Numbered from the stretch's first letter, positions 46,245 through 57,790 are shown. The stretch: DNA of 64,000 bases from Rhododendron vialii (GCF_030253575.1 NC_080560.1:31733501-31797500), one strand, 5' to 3'. Made by a program: numbers and translations. The notes: a model not told the origin generated them from the letters alone.

Positions 46245-47715
46245 TCAAACCTTACCACTTGGCTCAATTGGTATTTTAGAAATGAATTCCATGGCTCAAT
46301 TGGTATTTTAGAAATGAATTCCACCGCCTCAGAGAGCTTTCTAGCTCTACTTAAAACTCCTACCATACTACTCCCTCCGTCCCTTATTTATAGTCGGGTA
46401 TTCCATTTTGGGTTGTCCCTTAATAAGTGTCCATTTTGTAAAGTTAGTGGGCAAAAGTTGGTGAATTGTCTATTTTGTCTCTAAAAGTAGATTCCATTTT
46501 AAAAAATAAGTGAGTAAAAGTGTAATGATGATGGGTAAGTAGGGAAAGTGGAGGAAAAAGTTGATGTGAAAGGTATAATGATGTCTTTTTAATAAATTGA
46601 AATTACGAAGCAGGACACTTAAAAAGGGACGGAGGGAGTAGCATGGTTTTCAACTGTGGGCTGAATCCTGTATTTCACAAGCATTGCATCAAAGTTCTTC
46701 CGAGCTTCATCGACAACAGCAGAACAACCTGCCAATACTGCCGTAAATGTGACAGGATCCGGTTGAGTCCCATTATTCAGCATCTTTTCAAGTAGATCCA
46801 TGCCGCATTCGCATCACCGTGTGTTGCATGTGTTGAAGTTGTCCAAACAATCACACTCCTATCTTGTGATTGATCAAACACTCTTTGTGCCCCGTGAAGA
46901 AAACCCAATTTTGCATAGGTATCAGTAATTGCAGTGGTGACGTAAACATTCCTGTAAAAGCTGTTTCTAATGGCATATGCATGTATTTCTTTCCCACCTT
47001 TCAGATTTGAAAAATGAGATAGAGAAAGAAGAATGCTTGAAAGTGTAACCGAGTTTGGCCTTAGTTCGGAGGATTACATCTCTCGAAATAATGCTAGAGC
47101 TCCCTCAAGTCAATTGTTCTGTATCAGACCAGAAATTACAGCATTCCACGTACTCAATGCTGGGCTTTTCTTTTCATGGTGAAGATCCAAAGCTTGGTCT
47201 ACAAATCCATGAAGCATGTACCCAGAGATAATGGCACCATAAGTAACTTCATTCTTGTCACGTTTTCAAGAAGTTCTCTTGCATAATCCAAGCTGCCACA
47301 TTTGGCATATAATGCAATAAGCGAATTGCAAATTGGAAGGTCCATTTCAATGTCATTACTCATTAGCAATGATAAATTGATGAACATCCATTCCAAACAG
47401 AAGATCATTTGACTGCCCGCAAGCTTGCAAACCACTGAACATTGTAACATGATTAGGCCTTAAACCTTCCAAATCCAACATTTCTCTGTACAATCTCTTG
47501 CAATCTTCGTAATACCCTTCTGGCGAATATGCAGCAATCATCGAATTCCAAGTCACAATATCTTTCTCTGGCATTGACAATTTCCTTGCTGAAGCAATAT
47601 CATCATACCTCGAGCAGTATGTAACCAAAGGTTTCATGGCGAAGGGATCCGAATCAAACCCATTTTGCATGACAAAACCATGAAACATTGTAGCGTCTGG
47701 AAACAATGGCGACAA
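46245..47715 (-). pseudogene. PPR gene relic (At2g37310-like), split by a MITE
   Basis: Minus-strand pieces in order: FHGFVMQNGFDSDPF, VTWNSMIAAYSPEGYYEDCKRLY and LRPNHVTM near 47460-47700; then DIEMDLPICNSLIALYAKCGSLDYA near 47290-47360 in another frame; then LSTWNAVISGLIQN and LRPNSVTLSSILLSLSHF near 47030-47150; then DPVTFTAVLAGCSAVVDEA near 46720-46760; then, beyond the MITE, MVGVLSRARKLSEAVEFISK near 46290-46370. These are successive PLS-type PPR motifs. At least three frameshifts, several stops and a lost segment in one helix are present. A 32-bp tandem duplication (46261-46292 and 46293-46324) lies at its 3' end. Resemblance to At2g37310 is from memory. Confidence 0.8.
46371..46638. 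mobile_element. Stowaway MITE
   Basis: A 268-bp element with the canonical ends CTCCCTCCGTCCC and GGGACGGAGGGAG and TA duplications at 46369-46370 and 46639-46640. It is inserted in the PPR relic: removing it and one TA rejoins the ENHA and SMVGVL segments of the PPR frame. Confidence 0.93.
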
Positions 47716-49180
47716 CGCCTTTTAACACCGATGTTATTTTGAAATTATCTGGTTTTGCGAATCCTGAAGGAGAAGATAACCAGTTGGAAAACAACTTGCA
47801 TGTAGTTGAAGGAATACCTGTTAGAGGTATAGACTGTAAGTATTCGTACTTCCACTTTCCAAGTCATTATCCCGTCGATGCATCCAACCACAGACTTAGG
47901 ACATTCCAACTAAAATTTTGTTAGTCCATTATCCCATTTTGGGTTTTTTTCAAAATGTTGGTCCTTTTCCAAAAATGGAAGGAGTAATTTGATGATTTTT
48001 CAAAAGTTTCCCTCAAGTGAATATAAGTGTTGTAAAGTAGGTAAAATATAAAGATAATGGTATAAATAATAGTCATTAAATTTGAATGTAGGTTTACATG
48101 TCTCTTTAAATAGTTGAAATTTCCAAAAGGAACCAACAATACAGAACGGATGGCCCGTAAAATAAATACGAGATATACAGCCCCGAAGCCAAAAAAAAAA
48201 AAAAAAAAACTTGATTTTCAGAATCCCAAATGATTGATATTTAGACCGCTAAAAACACAATTGTTATAGGTACGGCCATACCCCAGCTGTAGCCATACCC
48301 TACTTTTAAGTTTCGCCATACCGACGTACCCGTATCATTTGAACTAATATCTGTACGCGTGCTTCTTCGACAACGGTAAATAGATTCATATCTCCGTTTG
48401 ATGAAAAAAAACAAAACAAAAACAGCAAATGGATTCAACAAATATAGCCAAAACCCAAAGGGTTTGCTCATTCCTAAAATTTTAGGTTTGAGCTCTCTCA
48501 AATGCTATAAACTTCTTTGGGGTCGGTCCATACAGACATTTACTCTCGCTTTAATTGGAATCTCTGCAAGTGGGTGGTGAAATGAGTCCTCGAAGATTAG
48601 TCGAGGTATGCATAAGCTGGCCACGGCACCTGACTTATATAAAAAACAAAACAAAAACCAACAGCCAAAACACAAATATATAGTCGTATTTGATTTCAGA
48701 ATCCTTAACAATTTATTTTTGTTTAGCTCGACTTATTTATTCGGCAAAAACGGTGGAAAAAAAAAGAAAAAAAGAGTAGTAGTTCTTAAGACATCCAAAA
48801 CGAAGCCTAAGTGATCAACATCACATAAATTAAATAACATGAACACGGTTGATTGATAAAACGAATTCCATTTCGTACAAACATGGTTGAAAATAGTTGT
48901 TTTCTGCATAAGATTTTTGAATTAAATCAAACACAGAAATAAAATTACTAAAAGTATAAATTATATTTCTATCTAGGAATTAAATTTTTAGCATTCTATT
49001 CCCTACTCGAGAAAATTCTTAGCAATTTGATTCGTATTAAAGATATTCATATATACTGAAGATTTCGGTCATAGACGAGAAATTCAATTTTGATGATAAA
49101 TTTGAAAACCCTCGTTCAATTTCAGGCTGCTCCACGGACCACAAGGATACTAGGAAGACAACAATGGAGTCCGCCCAGAA
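47716..49180. other. Intergenic region between the two PPR loci
   Basis: The plus-strand frame 47706-47924 has no recognisable domain and overlaps the relic's 5' end. An A-run of about 18 lies near 48191-48208. As the two PPR loci diverge, promoters for both should lie here; no clear element could be fixed. Confidence 0.4.
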
Positions 49181-50674
49181 ATGAACAGTTTCTTCTCTAA
49201 GCAACGCTTCATTAAGCAGAATTTTCGCTCCATTTCCTTACCTTTCCCCCCTCTCTCTTCTCAAACAAAATCACACCCAACAAGACACAAGTCGCTCAAG
49301 GGCCAGAGAGTCTTGGACCTCGTTTCTCCGAAATCAAATTTTACTAGAAATGGTCGCCAATCTCATCTTCGGCTCATTCAAGACATTTTGCCATCGAATT
49401 CAAACGACCCTGATGAACACGTTGGACCCTTCATTTGTTATTCCCACGGGGAAGGGTTGAGAGCTGACCCAAGTGTTTTATCACACGCTCTGAGTTCCCG
49501 TGGCTGTGTAAGAACTGCATCAGTTGGAATTCAACTTCACTGCTTGGTAATTAAAACTGGGTACTTGAGCAATGTTTATGTTGGCAGTTCTTTGATCAGT
49601 TTTTACTGTAAATGCAGTGATCTAAGGTATGCGTACCAAGCGTTTGATGAAATGCCAATGAGAAATGTAGTGTCATGGACGACAATCATTGCCGGGTTTG
49701 CACAAGAGTGGCAAGTTGATGTGTGTTTGGAGCTTTACCATTGGATGAGATACTCAACTGTGAATCCCAATGATTTTACACTAACTAGTGTTTTGAGTGC
49801 TTGCACGGGTAGTGGGTGTCTTGGAAAGGGGAAGAGTGCTCATTGTCAAGCGATCCAAATGGGTTTCGATGCGTATGTGCATGTTTCCAATGCTCTCATC
49901 TCATTGTATTTCAAGTGCGGGGATGAAAATGAAGCGGCATATATCTTTGAAAACATGTGCATTAAAGATCTTGTGTCATGGAACTCTATGATTGCTGGCT
50001 ATGCTCAGCATGGGTTTTCGTCGCAAGCAATTGATCTTTTCGAAGAAATGAGAAAGAAGAAAGTGAAACCCGATGCCATCACTTTCCTCGGGGTTCTCTC
50101 TTCATGTCGCCATGCGGGTCTTGTTGAACAAGGCCAGTTTTATTTCAACTCAATGGTCGAATATGGTTTGGAGCCAGAAGTAGACCATTACTCATGCATT
50201 GTGGATCTTCTTGGTCGAGCCGGGGATTTAGAAAAGGCTCGGGGTTTGATAAAAAATATGCCTATTGATCCCAATGGGATTATATGGGGCTCACTTCTTT
50301 CTTCGTCAAGGCTTCATGGAAATGTTTGGATTGGAATTGAGGCTGGAGAGAGAAGGCTTGAGCTTGAACCAGAGTGTGCTGCTACTCACCTGCAGTTGGT
50401 GAACTTATATGCCAGTTTTGGTTTCTGGGACCAGGTAGCAAGGGTACGGAAATTGATGAAAGATAAAGGGTTGAAAACAGATCCTGGGCATAGCTGGATT
50501 GAAATCAGGAACAAGGTGTATCGATTTGGAGCAGAAGATAGTTTAAATTCCAAAACAGATGAGGTCCTGGCTGTGGTGAATTGTTTGGTAGATCAAATAA
50601 GAGATTCAGGTTATGCTTGTGAACTATATCAACTAGAAGCTAGTCTTGGTTTGCAGACAGAAGTATCTCCGTGA
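49181..50674 (+). CDS. PLS-class PPR protein with E domain (At2g37320-like)
   Basis: A single-exon frame of 497 residues. The first 45 residues are rich in Ser, Arg and Lys with no acidic residues, as in mitochondrial or plastid targeting peptides. PPR motifs of the P, L and S types run from about residue 95 to 345, with landmarks QLHCLVIKTGYLSNVYVGSS, NVVSWTTIIAGFAQEW, NDFTLTSVLSACT, DLVSWNSMIAGYAQHG, DAITFLGVLSSCRHAGLVEQG and DHYSCIVDLLGRAG. An E/E+ region follows (residues 350-470: LELEPECAATHLQLVNLYAS, WIEIRNKVYRFGAED). No DYW deaminase domain is present. Such proteins bind organellar RNA, and many act in C-to-U editing by recruiting a deaminase in trans; the RNA target here is unknown. 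It faces away from a decayed PPR neighbour. Arabidopsis has a similar pair, At2g37310-At2g37320 (from memory). Confidence 0.9.
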   Translation: MNSFFSKQRFIKQNFRSISLPFPPLSSQTKSHPTRHKSLKGQRVLDLVSPKSNFTRNGRQSHLRLIQDILPSNSNDPDEHVGPFICYSHGEGLRADPSVLSHALSSRGCVRTASVGIQLHCLVIKTGYLSNVYVGSSLISFYCKCSDLRYAYQAFDEMPMRNVVSWTTIIAGFAQEWQVDVCLELYHWMRYSTVNPNDFTLTSVLSACTGSGCLGKGKSAHCQAIQMGFDAYVHVSNALISLYFKCGDENEAAYIFENMCIKDLVSWNSMIAGYAQHGFSSQAIDLFEEMRKKKVKPDAITFLGVLSSCRHAGLVEQGQFYFNSMVEYGLEPEVDHYSCIVDLLGRAGDLEKARGLIKNMPIDPNGIIWGSLLSSSRLHGNVWIGIEAGERRLELEPECAATHLQLVNLYASFGFWDQVARVRKLMKDKGLKTDPGHSWIEIRNKVYRFGAEDSLNSKTDEVLAVVNCLVDQIRDSGYACELYQLEASLGLQTEVSP

Positions 50675-51027
50675 AATGGACCCTGATGTGCTATTTTTTA
50701 CGACTTGATAATTGATATTCTGACTCCCTTTTGGCTTCTCGCATTTGGTTAGGTTTGCTTCTTGCTTTTCTTTGTGCTTGCTTCATATTCTTGTTGATCT
50801 ATGCATTTATCTAATAAATATAGCCCATTTCTGCTTGTCCATTCAAATACTGGAGCTTATGGTACACAGATTATTATGCTTTTTTCCATTTCCTAAAGCT
50901 TATTGATTTGTGCAGTTTGATTCTGTGGTCTCACCAGTTTCATTTAATCTCCCAGAGTTTTATGATTCTATTATACCAGACCTGGGCTTTCACATTTTAT
51001 CATTTGTGTTCTTTTGTCCATGATACT

Positions 51028-51282
51028 AGAGTTCGATTAAGTAATAAGAAAACTGAATGGCTCCAACAGGGTAGGGACGAGTGGATGACCATTTTGAGAA
51101 GAAGAGAGAATTCTAAAAAAGTTGGTGTTCCTTACTATCAGCCTATAAGAAGCATTCCAAATGCTACAAAAGGGGAACATGTGGTTGCAGTTTGGCCTTC
51201 TTGGCCTGTTACAGTAGCTGGCGAAGCTATCAGGGGACGGATACTGTAGAGATTTGATACTTTTGGAAAGTTAGATAAGGTA
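51028..51282 (+). pseudogene. Protein-kinase N-terminal exon fragment (At1g54610/IBS1-like)
   Basis: The plus-strand frame reads a basic segment, then GEHVVAVWPSWPVTVAGEAIRG, an in-frame TAG (51247-51249), and RFDTFGKLDK followed by a GT donor at 51283. In CDK-like plant kinases (At1g54610 group) the sequence W-P-S-W-L-x-x-V-A-G-E-A-I-x-G-W leads into R-A-D-x-F-E-K-L-D-K and the glycine loop, with an exon end at this place. No kinase domain follows in the window. The intervening stop and missing exons mark this as a relic. Confidence 0.6.
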
Positions 51283-52439
51283 ACTTTCCTCCTTTTTAAA
51301 TTTAATAATGGTTGACTTGCATTTCATTTTTTGTACCAGATTAGAAAATGGTTGACTTGTATTTAGGTTTGACTGTGAGAGAAGGAAAATTGTTATTTCA
51401 GGTTACTATATATTCCTGAAAGTTGCATATATTAGTAGAATCTTCATTTTGATTATTGATTGCTTGTTGCTTAAATTAGTCACGAAATACAAATTATCCT
51501 ATTTAAAATTTCAGTTAGTAATTTCCATAGTCTGGGTACCTGTTTATTTTCAAGCCTTGATATTCTGTTCTGTCTTAAAATATGCCAATGGTTCAAAGTT
51601 GTTAGCTTTCAAAAGTTGATGTAATTACTCTGCTAGTCATTCTTCATTGTGAGGTCGGTGCACTAAAATAGTAAAATAGGTGAGAGATTGTTAACTTTCA
51701 ATGTTTGTAAACACCTGTGCAAGCAAATTATACCCACCCAAAAAAAACAAAAGTTGGTTTGAGCTTGCTTTTGCTTCAAGAAAAGTGCAGTGAACAGTAG
51801 ACAAAATAGCAAGATCACCACACATAAACGGCCAATAATATCATAAGACGGAAAACAACTGAGCGACCAACTATTGTTCAAAAGCAATGGTCTACGTTTG
51901 AAACCAGAACAACTGCTGAAATGTCAATATGGCCGTCAATATACATGATAGAATGAGAGTACCTCCGTCGGGTGGATTTGGTGTTTCAATCCTGCAAAAT
52001 CTGACTTCTTTTCCATCAACCTAAGAAGATAGCACAAGAGCTTGGAAACTCTGAGGAGGAAAACTAACCATATCTTCTAATCCTCAAAGTTCATGTAGTA
52101 TAATCCACGGTCTAACCCCCTTTGCAATTGGTACTATCCTTGAGTTCACTTTAGATAAGTTCGGGAAGGTGTTAAATTTGACCTGCAATTTAAGAAACAA
52201 GTGCACTCAATACCAATAAATAGAGGTAAAGCCGTAAATAATTAAATGAACCAAAAACACGCCCATACATTTCTGTTGTTGAAATGTTGTGTGGCCAACT
52301 TTGTCATCTCATTCAGTATCTCCTCGGTGTTAGGAGGAGTATTCTTCAAAAGGATTTGTGAAAGTAATCCGGGGACGTTCAAACCTGTACGACATATGCA
52401 CAATCAAAACCCTATTATACACATCATAAGTATAAGGTG
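51283..52439. other. Non-coding spacer
   Basis: AT-rich sequence. No remaining kinase exons or other genes were recognised. Confidence 0.45.
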
Positions 52440-53660
52440 AAATTGGCTCACACTTAACTTTTGCAAAAAAATACCACGTAGACATATTGATGTTAATCCT
52501 ATCTGTAAATTCTGCCTTAAGAAATTTGAAACCATAGAGCATGTTATGTTCCAATGTAAGATAGCTAGGCAGGTTTGACATTTGGCACCTCTCCTGCTTG
52601 ATTATTCTGTTGATTGGGATAACATGTCATTTGAACAATGGTGGACATCTTGTTTGTTAATATTACCCTCTGATGGTGATGTTATAGAGGAGGCTGGGCT
52701 AGTAGCATTTCTTTGTTGGGCATTATGGAAATCTAGGAACAAGGAACACTAAGAGAACAAACCTAGAGACCCATCTGTCATCCTTGAGCAAGGGATTGCA
52801 GGTTGGTTAGAATTCAAGAATGTTATTGAAATGACAAAGGGGAATGTACCTGTTAGGGGGTGTTCCAACTCTAAAAAAAGAAGGTTTTGGAAAAATGAAG
52901 GTAATTTCAAGCCTAAAAATCATATGTTTATGCAAATAATTTTCTTACCAATATGGATCTTGTTTGATAGATTTCATTGAGATCTTTAATACGGTGCAAG
53001 AAAAATCAAAAAATTATTTTTCATTTTCATTATATTTGAGTTTGAAAATTGAAAAAAAAGAACTTTTTAAAAAGGAAGGCTAGTTGGAACACCACCTTAT
53101 TCATCCTCTTCGGAGACCTACTTGGAAACCACCTGATCATGGCATTATTAAAATCAACGTTGATGGGGCTTTAGATGTATGTAATGGTGTGTGTGGAATG
53201 GGGTTTGTTGCTCAGAATGCTGATGGTAACTTAGTTGGGGCAGTGATGGATTCTTTTAAAGGTGTTTTTTTGGTTCGAACCGTTGAAGCTCTGGGTTTTC
53301 AACGTGCTCTGGAATCAGCTTTTGGACTGGAATTTTTCTCGGATTATAATAGAAGGGGATGCACTACAAGTGGTTCAGGCCCTCAACCAGTCCAAGACGT
53401 ATGCAGATTGTGATTCAGTTATTCTTGACTGTATTCAACTAGCATCTTTATTCTCTTCTTGTTCGTTTTTACATATTAAACGTGATTGTAACAGGGTAGC
53501 TCACTAATTCTCTTTTTGTTTGTTTTTACACATTAAACGTGATTGTAACAGGGTAGCTCACTTAGTGGCTAGGCACTCCCTGTCGGATGTTAGAAGGTAT
53601 TAGGGCTTGTCTCCCGTCTTTTCATTAATAAATATATTCTTCTCGTGAAAAAAAAAAAGA
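52440..53660 (+). pseudogene. LINE 3' portion: zf-RVT and RNase H relic
   Basis: The plus-strand frame at 52490-52860 carries the zf-RVT pattern (ICKFCLKKFETIEHVMFQC, then FLCWALWKSRNKEH). At 53090-53580 is an RNase H domain (IIKINVDGALD, GMGFVAQNADGNLVGAV, GDALQVVQALN, IKRDCNRVAH), broken by a frameshift near 53350. Stops lie at about 52576 and 52750. It ends in an A-run at 53648-53658. A dispersed repeat (52955-53076) sits between the two domains, and a 57-bp tandem duplication (TTAAACGTGATTGTAACAGGGTAGCTCAC twice, near 53475 and 53532) lies at the end of RNase H. Confidence 0.8.
52955..53076. repeat. Dispersed AT-rich repeat, copy B
   Basis: Matches 15734-15858 (GGATCTTGTTTGATAGAT, GAGATCTTTAATACGGTGCAA, long T/A blocks). 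Here it lies inside the LINE relic, so it is a later insertion. Confidence 0.6.
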
Positions 53661-53957
53661 AGAAGCTCAGATGGGAAAACCCCAAATCAGCCGCAAAACT
53701 CCCAAATTATACTCTAATACTTACATATTATCACACCCAAATTTTTAGAGTGCAATGTGATCAATTTACAGCATTGTTTACAAGATACAAAAAAGTCATC
53801 GTGGTGAATTGTAAAGCAAAGGTACTGTCATAACTATATATACCTGTTTTTTGGTTACTTTCTCAATTAAATTGTTTATTTATATCGGCAAATATCTAGC
53901 TTTAACCATACAATCTAAAATTTAAGACTGCGCCTATGTATGAATATTAGTGCTAGC

Positions 53958-53984
53958 CCGTGCCTACGGCACTACGCATTCTAG
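53958..53984 (+). mobile_element. Helitron 3' terminus A
   Basis: A GTGCC-TAC-GGCAC hairpin (53960-53972), then 8 bases and CTAG (53981-53984), followed by T. A short GC hairpin just upstream of a CTRR end, next to a T, is the classical Helitron 3' end. The matching 5' end (TC after A) could not be located. Confidence 0.55.
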
Positions 53985-54420
53985 TTGGAAGGGGATGGCA
54001 GTTGTGTGATTTAGGTGAAAACCATGAGCACTTAACCGGGAAGTGGAAGGATGCACTACAGCCTTTGGATCAAATGAATCTAAACCGTTCTAAAACTTGT
54101 CCCCACACCCTTCTGTTTTACTCATAATAGAGATTGACATCCGATCAAATTAATAGATGAGGTGATAAATCTCCTATTGCATCATATGAGAGGATCTCAA
54201 TCGAGACACAAGCGAGTTTAGTTAGGTGTGTGTGGACAAAATTATTTGGTGGAGTATTATTATTACGGTCTTTTTGATTGTTTTTTTCCTGAATTTTTGT
54301 TTCAGATTTGCATCAAATTTGTTGGATTAATCTCTAAAAGTAAAAAAAATACAATAAAAAATCTTCAAAAGTTCATCAAACATTACTACTACATATGTTT
54401 CTAAAAAGTAATTTTGTCCA

Positions 54421-54665
54421 AAAACATTGTAAGAGTCCTGTACCAGCATTCCTAGACTAGAGTTATTCGTTTAATTTGCTTTTATCCTCTAAATTATTCA
54501 CATTTTGTCTACTTCGTCCATATATCATGAAAACAACAAAAACATTGTACTCCAATAGTCCTTTACCAGCATTCCTAGACTAGAGTTATTCGTTTAATTT
54601 GTTTTTATCCCCTAAATTATTCACATTTTGTCTACTTCGTCCCTATATTATGAAAACAATAACTT
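54421..54665. repeat. 123-bp tandem duplication
   Basis: Two adjacent copies with period 123, for example TACCAGCATTCCTAGACTAG at 54441 and 54564. A few substitutions separate them. Non-coding. Confidence 0.9.
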
Positions 54666-55210
54666 TGTCCCCCTCAACTTTTTGATTGCAATTTATTTCG
54701 TCCAATCATTAACATAATTTTTGATGGGAAAATTATTCAATCCCACCCATAACAAAAGCGTAAATAAGTAAACACTCACAAAAAAGACACACAATATTAC
54801 GTGGTTCCCCAAACTTGGGTACATCCACGGGAGAGAGAACAACTTCCACTGTAACAATGAAGACTACAACGGTGAGATACAAATATCGCAGACTCACTCT
54901 TGATATTTACCTCGCATCCCTCTGCCTCACTGTTACAACCTTTTGTGCCTCTCACACCCACTAACTCTCATGTTTTTATCAATACACTTGTAATAAAAGA
55001 ATATAGGATGGTAAGCCAAGGCACGTTGTAAAAATACGAAATTACCCCTCGTAGGATTACCTTTGTAGTTTGAGTTGAAGGATATGGTCGTCATTTCACC
55101 TTGTTTGAAATGAAAGATCTAAAAGAATGTAGGATGGCAAACCGAGCCACAATGTGAAGTTACCGATTTGTCCTTGTATTTTGTCAATGGTGGAGTTAAG
55201 ATATGAGGGT
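54666..55210. other. Non-coding, possibly retrotransposon-derived
   Basis: Contains ATTACGTGGTTCCCCAAAC...GGGTACATCCACGG near 54797, a motif often seen in plant LTR-element sequence. No LTR ends were fixed and no gene was seen. Confidence 0.35.
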
Positions 55211-55214
55211 ATTT

Positions 55215-56015
55215 TAGGTATCTCAATGTAAGGTCTTCTGCTTAGTCAAGAAGAAAAAGAGGTACAAAAAAAATCTTTATTTTCCCTACTTTAAGAGATA
55301 GTATTGTTTTTTATAGGTACAAAAAAAAAAAATCTTTCTTTTCCCTAATTTAAGGCAAGCCAAGCTACCATGTTAAAAGACAAAATTACCCTTGTAGATT
55401 TCGTCTTTCAAATTTTTTTTTTTTGGGATGTCTTGAGTTGAGGTTATTTTAGGTTCTACTTTGCTTAGTCAAGAAGAAAAGGCTTTTCGATGGTATTTTA
55501 GATATTTTGGGTCCTACTTTGCTTAGTCAAATAGAAAAGGCTTTTTAGGGATATTTTAGGCCTACTTTGCTTAAGGGGTGTTTCCGGTAGTGAAAAATTT
55601 GTAGATTTTTATTTGTGGTTGAGAAGTTGTTAGGTGTTTCTGGTAGTAAATAAGTTGTTGAAAAATGTCAAGTTGTTTCCGGTAATGAATAAATTGTTGA
55701 TGGTTTGTGAGTAGAGAAACTGTAGCAAAAACAGTTTTTGTTAGTGAAAATGAAATGTGAAAATGCTGAAAGCTTTTTGTTAGTGGAAATGAAATGGAAA
55801 AATGCGTTAAGTTTTTTGTGGTTTTTGTTATTAGAAACACCCCCTTAGTCAAGAAGAAAAGGCTTTTTCGAGGGAATTTTAGGTATTTAAGGTCATCTTT
55901 TGCTTAGTCAAGAAGAAAAGACTTTTCAGGGATATTTTAGGTCCTTTTTTTCTTAGTCAAGAAGAAAAGGCATTTCATGGGTATTTTAGGTCCCTCTTTG
56001 TTTTGTTAAGAAGAA
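55215..56015. repeat. Degenerate tandem array of a ~60-65 bp unit
   Basis: At least six to seven copies of a unit around CTTAGTCAAGAAGAAAAGGC followed by a GGGATATTTTAGGTCC-type segment (near 55240, 55465, 55525, 55848, 55907, 55958 and 56000). Copies differ in length and sequence. A MITE interrupts the array at 55574-55844. Confidence 0.8.
55574..55844. mobile_element. Tourist-like (PIF/Harbinger) MITE
   Basis: A 271-bp insertion with TTA on both sides (55571-55573 and 55845-55847) and inverted ends AGGGGTGTTTCCGGTAG and CTAATAAC-type complement ending GAAACACCCCC. It splits one unit of the tandem array, whose CTTAG junction is otherwise continuous. Confidence 0.8.
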
Positions 56016-56061
56016 AAAACTTTATATATCTTCTCAATCTAACCATTAGAAAGAAAGAAAT

Positions 56062-56065
<4 letters not shown>

Positions 56066-56106
<41 letters not shown>
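56066..56106. repeat. (CT)n microsatellite
   Basis: About 20 CT units with no gene attached. Confidence 0.95.
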
Positions 56107-56109
<3 letters not shown>

Positions 56110-56873
56110 CTAGATCTCCCCTGATTCCCTCTCTCATGGATCCCTCTCTCATCGATCCCTCTATAATTCAGACAAAGATAGACGCATCAATTTCTCAATC
56201 GTAGATAAGAACATATGAAGAAAGACACTACGTGGTCAGATTCTCTTAGATTTCATAACCCTAAACTTTGATTTTGTAAGAACTTCTTCAAATCGTAAGT
56301 GTTTTGAGTGGTCTCTTCTTTTTGGGGTTTTCTAATTGTTTTACTTTTATGGTTGTCTTTTTCAGCATTAATGCTTGATAGTTTATTGTGTACTCTCAAC
56401 AAATCGAGCTCTAATATTGTTTGATATTTGGAGAAAGGCTCTCTTGCGGCAATGTTTTACAGTTATTTTCCAAAAGACACAGACGAAAAAGCCTCATTAT
56501 TTACACAGTTTTAGAATTTAATCCATGACATTATCTTGATTATTGCTACTATTGTTTGAGAAGGAATTTATATTTTAATCCAAAGACATTTCTTTGATCT
56601 ATGTTTATGCAATGTTTAATTTGTCCTAATGGAATCAGAAATACCGTTCCTTATAATCCTTTTTTTAACATGGTTGAACTATTTGTGACTCTCTTCAATT
56701 TTAGTGCATATGTTGGATTAAATTACTTGCATGATCTATGAAATTACAATAGCCTTAATAAATTATTTGAGTCTACAAAATTAAAAATATTTTGGTACTC
56801 CAAAATAGTGTTCTATATGTTATTTTTTTCGTACAAGAACTCCTTTTGCGTTGCTTATAAAATACTATCTTTC

Positions 56874-56908
<35 letters not shown>

Positions 56909-57026
56909 ATAAAAATGACCTTTCATTCAATTACTTACTCTTACGAGTTCTTTATTTCCATAATAACTAAATCTTAAGTTGAACTATTTTACATACATGA
57001 ACAGTTACCCCAATGAGCACACAATA
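56107..57026. other. Non-coding, AT-rich
   Basis: No coding region recognised. A T-run lies near 56894. The 3' part may belong to a Helitron that ends at 57054. Confidence 0.4.
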
Positions 57027-57054
57027 GCGTGCGAAGCACGTGGAATTACACTAG
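57027..57054 (+). mobile_element. Helitron 3' terminus B
   Basis: A GCGTGC-GAA-GCACGT hairpin (57027-57041), then nine bases and CTAG (57051-57054), followed by T. This is a textbook Helitron 3' end. The 5' end was not identified, so element length is unknown. Confidence 0.65.
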
Positions 57055-57790
57055 TATATTAAGAAGGAATCAATTTTTCATTGACATATTTTGGAGCAAA
57101 TTTTTCTTGCCAATATTATATACATTAGCAGACTTTAGCAGGGTGTTAGCAGGTTAGTCCCGGGGTTTGAGACCCATAGTTTTTTTGAGCTTGGCCCAAT
57201 GGGTGTTTCTTTTTGCCCCAATGGGTTTCTTATGAAATTCTACAATGGGGCAAAGCCCCAACGAATGTTTTTCTTAATTGGTTTCTTGCTAACCTAGGAG
57301 TTGAGTCTTGGGTGGGCAAAAGATAATTCTAAGCAAAACTTAGAATTTGATGGCATCATTCCTTGTCTTTTTAATTTTTTTAATAACAATTTTAAGGATT
57401 CATTAAAATATTTTTTTGCCATTCAAATAAAAGGTTATAAAAGGTTGGTCACAAAATCAGGAATGCTACGTACACTACATCACTCGCTACACCATCCACT
57501 ACATGCCCCAAAACAACGTCGTTTTGGGGCATCCCTAAAAAAAAACACCGAAATCTCAAAATCAGAACGCGTTCCCCGTTTACCCCCCATTCCCAAACCA
57601 ATCGTTCTACATAGGGGAGAGGGAGAGGGAGAGAGAACTGGGAATCACCACAGCCGACCACCGCCACCGCCAACCACCATTAGACCCTCCTTATCCACCT
57701 CTGGCGACACCACTCCTGGCAAGAGAGAGGACCAGACTAATTCGAAATCGTCGGATTTTCACAACTGATCACGACCACCAGTTTGTACCA

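Noticed and set aside
57301-57768. 155-residue plus-strand frame with Pro/His-rich end
   Set aside because: Low complexity, no family resemblance, and starts in repeat sequence; more likely a leader or chance frame.
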